Assembly: GCA_963736455.1 (NCBI GenBank)
Contig: CAVTON010000002.1
Location: 868,001-932,000 of the forward strand
DNA: 64,000 nt
Source: DAHUXD01 sp963736455
Lineage (GTDB): Bacteria > Acidobacteriota > Thermoanaerobaculia > UBA5066 > Gp7-AA6
Reading direction: 5' to 3'
The notes beneath the pieces are model-generated. The model was not told the origin of the DNA and searched no databases. It saw nothing but the letters and a program-made list of their open reading frames with translations. A program made the translations under genes and the position numbers. Below, piece by piece: positions 25,904 through 33,343 of this stretch. The stretch's first letter is position 1, and each line of letters begins with the position of its first letter.

Positions 25904-27115
25904 CTACGCGACGTACCGGCCCAGGACGACGACCGAGCTGTTGCCCCCGAAAGCGAACGAGTTCGAGAGCGCGACGCGGACGTCGTGGTCGCGCGCCTCG
26001 TTCGGAACGTAGTCGAGGTCGCAGGCCGGGTCGGGGTTTTCGTAGTGAATCGTCGGCGGAACCCGCCCGTCGCGGACCGTCAGGGCCGTCGCCACGGCCT
26101 CGATCGCCCCGGATGCGCAGAGACAGTGGCCGATCATGGACTTGATGGACGAGACCGGAATCCTTCGGGCGCGGTCGCCGAGCGCGGCCTTCAGCGCCGC
26201 GGTCTCGGCGGAGTCGTTCTGGGGCGTGGCGGTGCCGTGGGCATTGACGTAGTCGACGCTGGCGGCGTCGACGCCGGAGTTCTCGAGCGCCGCGGCGATG
26301 GTGCGGCCGCCCGCGGTGCCGGAGGGGTCGGGAGCGGTCATGTGGTACGCGTCCGACGTCACGCCATAGCCGCGCAGCTCCGCCACGATGGGAGCGCCGC
26401 GCCGGCGCGCCCGCTGTTCCTCCTCGAGCACGAGGATCCCGGCGGCCTCCCCGATCGAGAGCCCCTTTCGGTCGCGATCGAAGGGGCGGCACGGGTCGGG
26501 ATCGACGGAACGCAGCGAGTTGAAGCCGCCATACGTCAGCCGGGCGAGAACGTCGGATCCTCCCGTCACGACGGCGTCGGCGAGGCCGGCGACGATCGCG
26601 TCGAACGCGTAGCCGAGGGCGTTGGCCGAGGACGAGCACGCCGTCGTGATCGTGGACTTGATGCCCTCGAGGCCGAAGCGCTGTGCGACACGGTCGGTGA
26701 TCGAGTCGGGAAGGTGGTTCAGGACCTTGGAGGGCCGAGCCTTGCGGCCCCGCAGGTAGAGCTCGAAGAACGCCTCCGAGTCGATCAGGCCGGAGGTGCC
26801 GCCGCCGAGGATCACGCCGAGGCGCGTCGGGTCCTCGCGGGAGGTGTCGAGACCCGAGGCGGCGAGCGCCTCGCGGGCGGCCGCCACGCCCATGCGGTCC
26901 GCGCGCGACATCCGCCGGCGCTCGGCGGGCGTGAGAAAGCCGTCCGGGATCGAGCCGATTTCGGCCGCGGTCTGCGTCCGGTATCCGGAGGCGTCGAACA
27001 GCGAAAGGGGCCGGATTCCGCACTCCCCCGAGAGAAGCCCCTTCCAGGTCGCTTCGAGGGTCGATCCGAGGGCTGTGACGGCCCCCATTCCGGTGATGAC
27101 GACGCGCCGACGCAT
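25904..27115 (-). CDS. Beta-ketoacyl-ACP synthase, FabF type (active subunit)
   Basis: A 403-residue ketosynthase. The catalytic triad is intact: Cys160 (TTACSSSANAL), His293 (NAHGTATPQND) and His330 (KSMIGHCLCASGA), with the glycine-rich end SFAFGGNSS. It condenses malonyl-ACP with an acyl primer. It is unlikely to be the housekeeping FabF, because no fab gene or acyl carrier protein is adjacent and it is followed by a catalytically empty partner, as in aryl-polyene or type II polyketide systems. The start is ATG 27115, with TAAGAT 6 nt upstream and no ribosome site. It is the first gene of a five-gene unit ending at 23180. Confidence 0.92.
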   Translation of the reverse strand: MRRRVVITGMGAVTALGSTLEATWKGLLSGECGIRPLSLFDASGYRTQTAAEIGSIPDGFLTPAERRRMSRADRMGVAAAREALAASGLDTSREDPTRLGVILGGGTSGLIDSEAFFELYLRGRKARPSKVLNHLPDSITDRVAQRFGLEGIKSTITTACSSSANALGYAFDAIVAGLADAVVTGGSDVLARLTYGGFNSLRSVDPDPCRPFDRDRKGLSIGEAAGILVLEEEQRARRRGAPIVAELRGYGVTSDAYHMTAPDPSGTAGGRTIAAALENSGVDAASVDYVNAHGTATPQNDSAETAALKAALGDRARRIPVSSIKSMIGHCLCASGAIEAVATALTVRDGRVPPTIHYENPDPACDLDYVPNEARDHDVRVALSNSFAFGGNSSVVVLGRYVA

Positions 27116-27121
27116 GGACCG

Positions 27122-27127
27122 ATCTTA
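27122..27127 (-). promoter_or_regulatory. -10 box TAAGAT, leaderless promoter of ketosynthase-exosortase operon
   Basis: TAAGAT on the minus strand lies 6 nt before ATG 27115. The 71-nt gap also holds the opposite promoter for the deaminase gene. Confidence 0.45.
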
Positions 27128-27172
27128 CCGTGGCGCGGGGGAGACGCCGGCGGCGGAGTTTGACACTCTTGG

Positions 27173-27178
27173 CATAAT
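27173..27178 (+). promoter_or_regulatory. -10 box CATAAT, leaderless promoter of dCMP deaminase
   Basis: CATAAT lies 8 nt before ATG 27187. A TTGACA at 27160-27165 is only 7 nt upstream, too close to serve as its -35 box. Confidence 0.45.
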
Positions 27179-27186
27179 CGGCCTCC

Positions 27187-27621
27187 ATGAGCGAGCAGCG
27201 GGTCGACTGGCACACATACTTCATGAACATCGCGCGCCAGGTGGCGACGCGCTCCACCTGTCCTCGCAAGCACGTGGGGGCGGTGATCGTCCGCGACCGC
27301 ACGATCCTCTCGACGGGCTACAACGGTTCGATCCGCGGGCTCCCGCATTGCAGCGACGTCGGCTGCCTGATGGAGGACGGCCACTGCGTCGCCACCGTTC
27401 ACGCCGAGGCCAACGCGATCATCCAGGCGGCCAAGAACGGCGTCGCGATCCACGGCGCCGAGATCTACACGACCGCGAGCCCCTGCTGGCCCTGCTTCAA
27501 GCTCATCGCCAACTCGGGCCTCGGCCGCGTGTACTACGGGGAGTTCTACCGCGACGAGCGCTCGATCGCGGTGGCGAAGTCCGCCGGCATCGAGCTGGTC
27601 GATCTGGCCGCGACGAGGTAG
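27187..27621 (+). CDS. dCMP deaminase / ComEB-like cytidine deaminase-fold protein
   Basis: A 144-residue zinc deaminase. The zinc and proton-shuttle motif HAEANAI and the second zinc site SPCWPCFKLI are present. The family segments RSTCPRKHVGAVIV, STGYNGSIRGLPHC and ECHTIHAE-like CVATVHAEANAI fit deoxycytidylate deaminase, which makes dUMP for thymidylate synthesis. The start is ATG 27187 with a -10 box 8 nt before it. The gene is divergent from the ketosynthase operon. Confidence 0.93.
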   Translation: MSEQRVDWHTYFMNIARQVATRSTCPRKHVGAVIVRDRTILSTGYNGSIRGLPHCSDVGCLMEDGHCVATVHAEANAIIQAAKNGVAIHGAEIYTTASPCWPCFKLIANSGLGRVYYGEFYRDERSIAVAKSAGIELVDLAATR

Positions 27622-27644
27622 CGCGCGGAGAAGAAGCCTGCGAT

Positions 27645-27730
27645 GTCATCCCGAGGGCCGAAGGTTCGAGGGATCCCTTTCTTGGCTGCCGTCAGACTTC
27701 AAAGGGATCCCTCGCTGCGCTCGGGATGAC
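27645..27730. repeat. Long palindromic intergenic element (GTCATCCCGAG type)
   Basis: Outer arms GTCATCCCGAG (27645-27655) and CTCGGGATGAC (27720-27730) and inner arms GAGGGATCCCTTT (27668-27680) and AAAGGGATCCCTC (27701-27713) are perfect inverted copies. They enclose a short loop, giving an 86-nt hairpin or cruciform. It fills the gap between the 3' end of the deaminase gene and the 3' end of the PilZ regulator. It looks like a non-autonomous palindromic repeat (REP/MITE-like); similar elements recur in environmental genomes, from memory. Confidence 0.75.
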
Positions 27731-27739
27731 AAGTGATCC

Positions 27740-28426
27740 CTACGCGGGAACGTCCCCTAAGGCGAGGATCCTCAGGCACTCCTCGAGGTTCTGGCGCGAG
27801 GCGGCCGACAGCTGAAAGAAGCGGCAGCCGAGGCCCGGGTCGTTCTCGCGGCCCGGCCGGACGACGATCGCTTCGGCCACGATCGTGCGGACGCCGCGCT
27901 CGACCGGGACGTCGAAGGAAACGTCGAGGCGTGCGCCGACCGGCTGTCGGACCGGGGTGCGGACGAAGAAGCCGCCGCGGGAGAGGTCTCGGATCGTTCC
28001 GGTGTGCTGGATGCCGTCGCGCCAGAAGGTCACCGACCATTCGACCGCGGAGCGAGCCTCCTCGCGGGGCACGACCTGGAGGAACCGGCGGACCACGGCG
28101 AAGAAGGCTTCGGGATCGAGCGGCAGGGGCAGGGTCTCGTCGGCGCCGGCGCGCCGCGCGCTTTCCTCGGCGCCCGCCGGGCAGACGATGACGATCGGCG
28201 TCCTGGCGAACTCCGGATCGGCCTTCAGGACCCGGCAGAGGTCGAAGCCGGTCATGGGCGTGATGCCGGCCTTGACGACAATCATCTGCGGGCGTTCCCG
28301 CCGCGCGATGTCGAGGGCTTCGGTGCCGGCCGCCGCCGTCAGCGTCTCGCAGCCGGTCCGCTTCAGTACCTGCTCGGCCGCTCCCCGAAACAGGCCGCTA
28401 TCGTCGACGAGGAGAATCGCGGGCAT
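27740..28426 (-). CDS. Receiver-PilZ protein with altered phospho-site
   Basis: A 228-residue protein. Residues 1-115 are a receiver domain (acidic pair VDDSGLFR), but the phospho-acceptor Asp is Lys52 (MIVVKAGITPMTG) and the conserved late Lys is also lost (LPLPLDPEAF). Normal phosphorylation is therefore not expected. Residues about 117-225 are a PilZ domain with REEAR ahead of DLSRGGFFVRT, the RxxxR and DxSxxG pair that binds cyclic di-GMP, and GLGCRFFQLS near the end. It may be a c-di-GMP effector with a protein-docking receiver. The start is ATG 28426, 8 nt after a consensus TATAAT. Confidence 0.82.
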   Translation of the reverse strand: MPAILLVDDSGLFRGAAEQVLKRTGCETLTAAAGTEALDIARRERPQMIVVKAGITPMTGFDLCRVLKADPEFARTPIVIVCPAGAEESARRAGADETLPLPLDPEAFFAVVRRFLQVVPREEARSAVEWSVTFWRDGIQHTGTIRDLSRGGFFVRTPVRQPVGARLDVSFDVPVERGVRTIVAEAIVVRPGRENDPGLGCRFFQLSAASRQNLEECLRILALGDVPA

Positions 28427-28434
28427 CGCCTCGG

Positions 28435-28440
28435 ATTATA
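28435..28440 (-). promoter_or_regulatory. Consensus -10 box TATAAT, leaderless promoter
   Basis: A perfect TATAAT on the minus strand lies 8 nt before ATG 28426, which puts the likely transcription start on the start codon. No Shine-Dalgarno sequence or clear -35 box is seen. It is the strongest example of the pattern in this window. Confidence 0.6.
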
Positions 28441-28473
28441 AGAGCGCGGCCGGGAGGCACGGAGTGAACCGCC

Positions 28474-29193
28474 TCACACGACCCGGGGCCGCAGCACGAT
28501 CTCGCCGTGGAGGACGTTCGGCGGAGAGGTCAGGACGTACATCAGAGCGCGCACCGTGTCCCCGACCCGGAGCATCTGGTCGCGTTCGAGCGTCGGCCGG
28601 AAGCGCTCGAAGAAGTCGGTCTCGACCGAGCCCGGGCACAGCGACGTCACGCGGATGTTCGCCGGCTTGAGCTCCTGCGCGAGGGCCCTCGAGAAACCGA
28701 CGAGGCCGGACTTCGCGGCGCAGTACACGGTCCCCTCGGCGAAGCCTTCGAGGCCGGCGATCGAAGAGACATGGACGATGTCCGAGGGCGCCGTCTTCAA
28801 CAGCGCGTGGAGGCTCGCCTGCGTGAGATAGATCGCCGCGGCGAGGTCGGTTTCGATCATCTCGGCGATCTCCGATCGGCGCGTCTCGAGCAGGGGAGAC
28901 CGGTAGCCGACGCCGGCGTTGTGGATGAGGATGTCGAGCCGCTTGAACTTCGCGAGCAGCACGTCCACGAGGTCGTAGAGAGCCGGCACGACTCGGACGT
29001 CCACGACGTGGTAGGCGGCTTCGCCCCCGCGCTCCAGAATCTCGTGGACGGCCTCGCGCAGCTTCTCCTCGCGCCGCGCCGCGAGGAAGACCCGCGCGCC
29101 CGCGTCGGCCAGGGCGACGGCGAAGGCGCGTCCGAGCCCGGACGACGCTCCGGTGATCAGCGCGACCTTTCCCTTCAGCGATTGATCGGGCAT
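28474..29193 (-). CDS. Short-chain dehydrogenase/reductase
   Basis: A 239-residue classical SDR. The cofactor motif is TGASSGLGRAF, the structural motif NAGVG, and the catalytic Ser-Tyr-Lys set is VSSIAG followed by YCAAKSGLVGF, then CPGSVETDFF. RR in AARREEK after beta2 suggests NADP(H). Substrate is unknown. It could serve as a ketoreductase for the ketosynthase operon about 1.4 kb downstream on the same strand, but it is separated by two other genes. The start is ATG 29193, with GGGAG upstream. Confidence 0.9.
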   Translation of the reverse strand: MPDQSLKGKVALITGASSGLGRAFAVALADAGARVFLAARREEKLREAVHEILERGGEAAYHVVDVRVVPALYDLVDVLLAKFKRLDILIHNAGVGYRSPLLETRRSEIAEMIETDLAAAIYLTQASLHALLKTAPSDIVHVSSIAGLEGFAEGTVYCAAKSGLVGFSRALAQELKPANIRVTSLCPGSVETDFFERFRPTLERDQMLRVGDTVRALMYVLTSPPNVLHGEIVLRPRVV

Positions 29194-29242
29194 GGGCTCC
29201 CGCGGACGGCGAAGAGCGCGCCGCCGGCCGCTTTCGCAAATG

Positions 29243-29248
29243 TATCAT
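29243..29248 (+). promoter_or_regulatory. -10 box TATCAT, leaderless promoter
   Basis: TATCAT lies 10 nt before ATG 29259; no ribosome site is visible between them. Confidence 0.45.
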
Positions 29249-29258
29249 CCGCTCTCTC

Positions 29259-30314
29259 ATGGACACGATCTCGCATGGCATCGCCGGCGCCGTTCTCGGG
29301 CGGTCCCTGACGGATCGGCCCGGCGCGCGGGCCGCCGTCATCGTCGGCGCCGCGGCCGCGATGGTGCCCGATCTCGACTTTCTCTACATCTCGTCGCGCC
29401 TCGATTATCTGAAGGAGCACCGCGGCTGGACCCACTCGTTTCTGGTCATGCCGTTTCTGGCCCTGGCGGTCGCGCTGGTGGCGAAACCCTTCGCGAAGAC
29501 GGCGCGCCTCGCCGCCCTCTGGCTCTTCGCGGCGGCCGGCATCACCTCGCACATCGTGTTCGACTGGATGACGAGCTTCGGAACGATGTTCTGGACGCCG
29601 CTGTCGCGGGCGCGCTACTCGCTCGACTGGCTGTTCATCCTGGACCCGTACTTCACCGGCATCCTGCTGCTCACGGTCGTCTTCACGCTCGTGGACCGGG
29701 CGCGCGGGCGTCGAATCGCCGGGGCCGGCCTGGCCGTGCTCGGAGCGTACATCGGGTTCTGCGCGATCGTGCACGCGCACGCCCTCGCCGTCTGGAGGCG
29801 GCTGGACGCGCCGCCGCCTTCGGCGAAGGTGGCGGTCCTGCCGCAATTCCTGTCTCCGTTTCGCTGGCTCGGCCTCTCGGAGCGCGAGCGCTCGGTGGAC
29901 GCCGCGTTCTTCGACGTCGGCCCGTTCGCGTCGGGTCGCGACGATCCGAAGCCGCCGGAGCGATGGGGCGAGGTCCTCGCCAGCCTTCGAGACTTCTATC
30001 CTCCGCCCGGGCGCGCGAGCATCCGGCGGTTCGAGCGTCCGCCCGACTCGCCGTCGCTGGAGGCCGCGCGTGCGCTGCCCGACTTCGAGGTCTATCTTTC
30101 GTTCGCCCGGTTTCCGGTCGAGACCGTTTCCGCATCCGGAAACGGCGGCAACGAGGTCGTCGTCCAGGACCTGCGCTTTCTACCCTGGTTCACGGGCCCG
30201 TGGCAGCGAGGCGGCGCGCAGGGGTTCCGGCGCGAGCCCTTCGTCTACCGCGTGCGCTTCGACGCCGCTCTTCACGTCCTCGAGCGAGGCTTCGTCCCGT
30301 CGGGCCGGCGGTAG
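29259..30314 (+). CDS. Membrane-bound metal-dependent hydrolase, YdjM/DUF457 type
   Basis: A 351-residue protein. The N-terminal half has four to five helices and the family's metal-ligand pattern: MDTISHGIAGAVLG, VPDLDFL, HRGWTHSFLVMP and ITSHIVFDWMTSFG (His and Asp residues). The C-terminal half is soluble (from about residue 190) with no recognised domain. Family members have been linked to membrane stress and lipid metabolism, but the substrate is unknown. The stop is 12 nt from the stop of the convergent membrane-protein gene. Confidence 0.82.
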   Translation: MDTISHGIAGAVLGRSLTDRPGARAAVIVGAAAAMVPDLDFLYISSRLDYLKEHRGWTHSFLVMPFLALAVALVAKPFAKTARLAALWLFAAAGITSHIVFDWMTSFGTMFWTPLSRARYSLDWLFILDPYFTGILLLTVVFTLVDRARGRRIAGAGLAVLGAYIGFCAIVHAHALAVWRRLDAPPPSAKVAVLPQFLSPFRWLGLSERERSVDAAFFDVGPFASGRDDPKPPERWGEVLASLRDFYPPPGRASIRRFERPPDSPSLEAARALPDFEVYLSFARFPVETVSASGNGGNEVVVQDLRFLPWFTGPWQRGGAQGFRREPFVYRVRFDAALHVLERGFVPSGRR

Positions 30315-30326
30315 CAGGCCTCCGGA

Positions 30327-31346
30327 TCAGGAAGCGGAAGGCGTGTCGGCGGCGCCTTCGCGGAGATCCGCCGCTCCCGCGACGTAGGAGTACTCCGGCG
30401 ACGGTGCGCGCGTGAGCGCCTCGGAGATGCCCGCGTAGTAGCCGATCTTGATCAGGAGCCGGACGAAGACGAAGACCTGCTGCGTCAGGATCAGGGGCAC
30501 GAGCGCGAAGCGCGCCTCGCCTCCCGCCGAAGGATCGAGGACCAGCCAGACCAGGTAGAGGCCGGCGGTCGTCACCGCGTAGAGGCCGAGGATCCCGAAG
30601 AGGCGAAGCGGTCTTCCGATCGCCCCGCCGATGCCGAAGAGGAAGCGGGAGACCGGCGGCAGGTCGGGCCGCGCGACCCAGACGGTCCGCACCGCGTCGG
30701 CGAGCAGCTTGATGACGGCCAGGGCGAGGACGACCGCCGCCAGCCGCAGCGCCGTCACCGCGAGGGCAGCCTGTTCGGTGTGGAGGCCGCGGATCCGGTG
30801 GCGCAGGGCTTCGCCCGAGCCCACGTAGATCCACTGGTAGGCGGCGAACGCCGCGCCCCACGCCGCGAACGTGAAGAGAAGGAACGCCGGCATCCGGCGC
30901 ATCCCTTCACGGCCGAAGGTCACGAGCGAAGCCGACGGCTCCCGCAGGGCGCCGAGCATGCCTCCGAGCGAAAAGGCGTGGAGGACGATGGCGAGCAGCG
31001 CGAGCGAGAATGCCGTGGCGCCGACTCCGCGCATGCCGGGCAGCTCCGACCAGCGGATGCCCTCGGGCGAGAGGAGGCCGGTCGCGATCTCCGGAAAGTT
31101 GCCGAGCACGTCGGGATGCGTGCGCCGGGCCGTTTCCCACCAGCCGTAATCCGGAACGGCCACCATCTTCTCGCCCGCCGGCGACCGGTCGAGCAGGGCA
31201 TGGAGCGAGTTGCCGATCGGCAGGATCAGCGCCGCCGCGAGCATCAGCTGGATCAGCCAGAGCGCCACGGCGAGATAAGGCTTCGAGAGCGAGAGGCCGA
31301 GCCCCCGCAGAAAGCAGGAGAGCGCCCTGGGCGAGCCGCTCTTCAC
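30327..31346 (-). CDS. Polytopic membrane protein coupled to M1 peptidase
   Basis: A 339-residue protein with about six helices (LAVALWLIQLMLAAALILPIG, FSLALLAIVLHAFSLGGML, FLLFTFAAWGAAFAAYQW, then three more). It matches no family I can name; the layout resembles DUF4013-like or other permease-like membrane proteins. The start is GTG 31346 in a GTGA overlap with the peptidase stop. The long open frame upstream is antisense-like sequence inside the peptidase gene. The pair may work as a membrane-associated peptidase and an accessory protein. Confidence 0.7.
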   Translation of the reverse strand: MKSGSPRALSCFLRGLGLSLSKPYLAVALWLIQLMLAAALILPIGNSLHALLDRSPAGEKMVAVPDYGWWETARRTHPDVLGNFPEIATGLLSPEGIRWSELPGMRGVGATAFSLALLAIVLHAFSLGGMLGALREPSASLVTFGREGMRRMPAFLLFTFAAWGAAFAAYQWIYVGSGEALRHRIRGLHTEQAALAVTALRLAAVVLALAVIKLLADAVRTVWVARPDLPPVSRFLFGIGGAIGRPLRLFGILGLYAVTTAGLYLVWLVLDPSAGGEARFALVPLILTQQVFVFVRLLIKIGYYAGISEALTRAPSPEYSYVAGAADLREGAADTPSAS

Positions 31347-33319
31347 CAGGCCACCGTCATGAAGTCGAACATGTTCTGGACCCAGAACACCGCGCGAGCG
31401 GTCCACCGCGTCGCGGCCTGCAGGTCCGGCTCCGTCCGGCGGCCGTTGTTCGTGCGATCCGCGTCGAGAAGGATCTTTTCGTCGGGATCCACGACCGCCT
31501 CGAGGAGGCGAGGCCCTCCAGCGACGCGGAAGCGCTTCCATCGCGCCTCGCCGTCCCACCGCGAGCGGTAGACGCGGCCGCCCTCGAACCGCAGCAGAAC
31601 GTCCACGGGCATCGCCACGTCGCCGCGCCGAACGACCGTGACGACGGAGTCGTATCCGCGAGCGCGGGCGAGCGCGGCGGGCGGCCCGTCCGAGAGCTTG
31701 CCCTCCTTCTCGAAGAGCCCGAGCGGCGGACGCGCGGGCTTCGTCTCGGCCCCGCCGATCGCATAGTCCACGATGCCGGAGGAGTAGAACGTGCGGTCGA
31801 AGAACCATGCCCAGTCGGCGCCGGTCGCGTCGTTGACCGCCGCGATGAAGTCCCGCGTCGTGGGATGCCCGAAGCGCCAGCGGTCGGCGTAGAGGCGCAG
31901 GGCCCGGTCCATCATCGGCGTCCCGAGGAGCCGTTCGAGGGTCGCGAGGGTGAGCGCGGTCTTCGAATAGACCTGGCCGCCGTAGGACCTGCGGTCGCGG
32001 AACCGCCAGCTCTCGGAGGCGAGCACGTCCCAGTCCGCCACCTCGAAGTAGCGCCGGTTGACGTCGAGCGGGTAGTGAATGTCGATTCCGAGCGGGAAGT
32101 GGAGGCCGAACACGTCGAGGTCCACGTGGTTGGGGCCGTATGCGGCCTTCATCACGCGGTCGGTCATGTACGTGTTGAAACCCTCGTCGAGCCATGCCTC
32201 CTCGAACTCGTTGGAGGCGAGCAGGCCGTAGAAGAACTGATGGCCGGCCTCGTGGACCGTCACGCCCTCGGGCCGGTGGATGGCCTTCGGCGCGCTCCAG
32301 ACGGTGCCGCCGGTGATGAGGGTGGGATATTCCATGCCGCCGGCGCCGTGCGCGCCCCAGGGCGGGTCCACGATCGAGAGCGTCGCGTAGGGATAACCGC
32401 CGAGGACCCGTCCGTAGCCGGAGAGAGCCGCCTTGGCGGCCCCGAAGTAGCGAGGCGCCTGGTCGGCGTGCTCGGGCTGGAGATACAGGAAGAGGCGCGT
32501 GTCTCCGAGCCCCGCCTCGCGGAAGGTGTCCTCGAGGACGAGATAGCCGGGATCGGCCGTCCAGGCGAAGTCGTGAACGCTCGGCTGGCGGAACCGGTAG
32601 AGCACACGGCCCGCGGAGGTCTCGCGCTCCTCGACCCGTTCGCCGGTCGCTCCGACCCTGCCCTTGTAGCGCGCCGGCACGTCGATCGAGACGTCGTAGT
32701 TGCCGAAGTCCGAGAAGAACTCGCTCCAGGCGTGGAACTGGTGGCAGTTCCAGCCCTTCTCCTGGAGAACGCCGATCTTCGGGAACCACTGGACGACCAT
32801 GAAGAAGTCGTCCTTGTAGCCCGTGCGGACCGCCACCCGCGGCAGGCGATCCTGGAAATCGAGGGCGATCGAGATCGTCTCTCCCGGCGCCACCGGCCGC
32901 GGCAGCTGAACTTCGGCGACCGTCCGATCGTCGGCATTGCCGTCGTCGGGCGCGATGAAGCGCATGGCGGGAAGCAGGTCGGCGCCGTCGGGTCCGATCA
33001 TCCGCGTGATCTCGACGGCGCCCCACGAATCGGGGAGCCGGCCGTCCCGACCCTCGCCGCCCGACTCGCGCCAGAAGGTCGAGAGCGTGTTGCGGAACGC
33101 GTTGAGGTACAGATGGAAGCGCAGCGTCGGGGCCGGGTGCGAGGTCGTGTTCTTCCAGGTCAGGACCTCGTTGGCCTCGATCGTCTTTTTCTCCGCATCG
33201 AGGCGGCACGTGATCTGGTACGACGCGACCGGCGGCGGAAAGGACTGGGCGAACAGGAGGGGAGACGCCGCGCCGGCGCAGAGCGCGAGGGCGATGGCTC
33301 GCACTTTTGCCGCGGACAT
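31343..33319 (-). CDS. M1-family zinc metallopeptidase (secreted)
   Basis: A 658-residue protein with a signal peptide (residues 1-24, ending LLFAQ). It has the gluzincin motif H356-EAG-H360 and Glu379 (VTVHEAGHQFFYG, then EAWLDEGF) plus the exopeptidase motif as GGMEYPTLI (in place of GAMEN). This is the arrangement of M1 aminopeptidases and leukotriene-A4-hydrolase-like proteins. N-terminal residues about 30-250 form the usual beta domain (KTIEANEVLTWKN). The start is ATG 33319, 7 nt after TACAGT and without a ribosome site. It is divergent from ligA across only 24 nt and coupled to the membrane protein downstream. Confidence 0.9.
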   Translation of the reverse strand: MSAAKVRAIALALCAGAASPLLFAQSFPPPVASYQITCRLDAEKKTIEANEVLTWKNTTSHPAPTLRFHLYLNAFRNTLSTFWRESGGEGRDGRLPDSWGAVEITRMIGPDGADLLPAMRFIAPDDGNADDRTVAEVQLPRPVAPGETISIALDFQDRLPRVAVRTGYKDDFFMVVQWFPKIGVLQEKGWNCHQFHAWSEFFSDFGNYDVSIDVPARYKGRVGATGERVEERETSAGRVLYRFRQPSVHDFAWTADPGYLVLEDTFREAGLGDTRLFLYLQPEHADQAPRYFGAAKAALSGYGRVLGGYPYATLSIVDPPWGAHGAGGMEYPTLITGGTVWSAPKAIHRPEGVTVHEAGHQFFYGLLASNEFEEAWLDEGFNTYMTDRVMKAAYGPNHVDLDVFGLHFPLGIDIHYPLDVNRRYFEVADWDVLASESWRFRDRRSYGGQVYSKTALTLATLERLLGTPMMDRALRLYADRWRFGHPTTRDFIAAVNDATGADWAWFFDRTFYSSGIVDYAIGGAETKPARPPLGLFEKEGKLSDGPPAALARARGYDSVVTVVRRGDVAMPVDVLLRFEGGRVYRSRWDGEARWKRFRVAGGPRLLEAVVDPDEKILLDADRTNNGRRTEPDLQAATRWTARAVFWVQNMFDFMTVAW

Positions 33320-33326
33320 TGGGGTG

Positions 33327-33332
33327 ACTGTA
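33327..33332 (-). promoter_or_regulatory. -10 box TACAGT, leaderless promoter of M1 peptidase
   Basis: TACAGT on the minus strand lies 7 nt before ATG 33319 and shares 2 bp with the opposing TAGCAT of ligA. Confidence 0.5.
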
Positions 33333-33336
33333 GCAT
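33331..33336 (+). promoter_or_regulatory. -10 box TAGCAT, leaderless promoter of ligA
   Basis: TAGCAT lies 7 nt before the second ligA ATG (33344) and includes the first two bases of the first ATG (33335). This favours 33344 as the real start. Confidence 0.45.
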
Positions 33337-33343
33337 GGCGACG

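Noticed and set aside
27160..27178. TTGACA plus CATAAT as a classical sigma-70 promoter for dCMP deaminase
   Set aside because: The spacer is only 7 nt; about 17 nt is needed. Only the -10 box is kept.
31010..33334. Open plus-strand frame running into ligA
   Set aside because: It is antisense to the M1 peptidase gene and has the Arg/Pro-rich composition of GC-rich shadow frames; the ligase domain starts only at 33335-33344.
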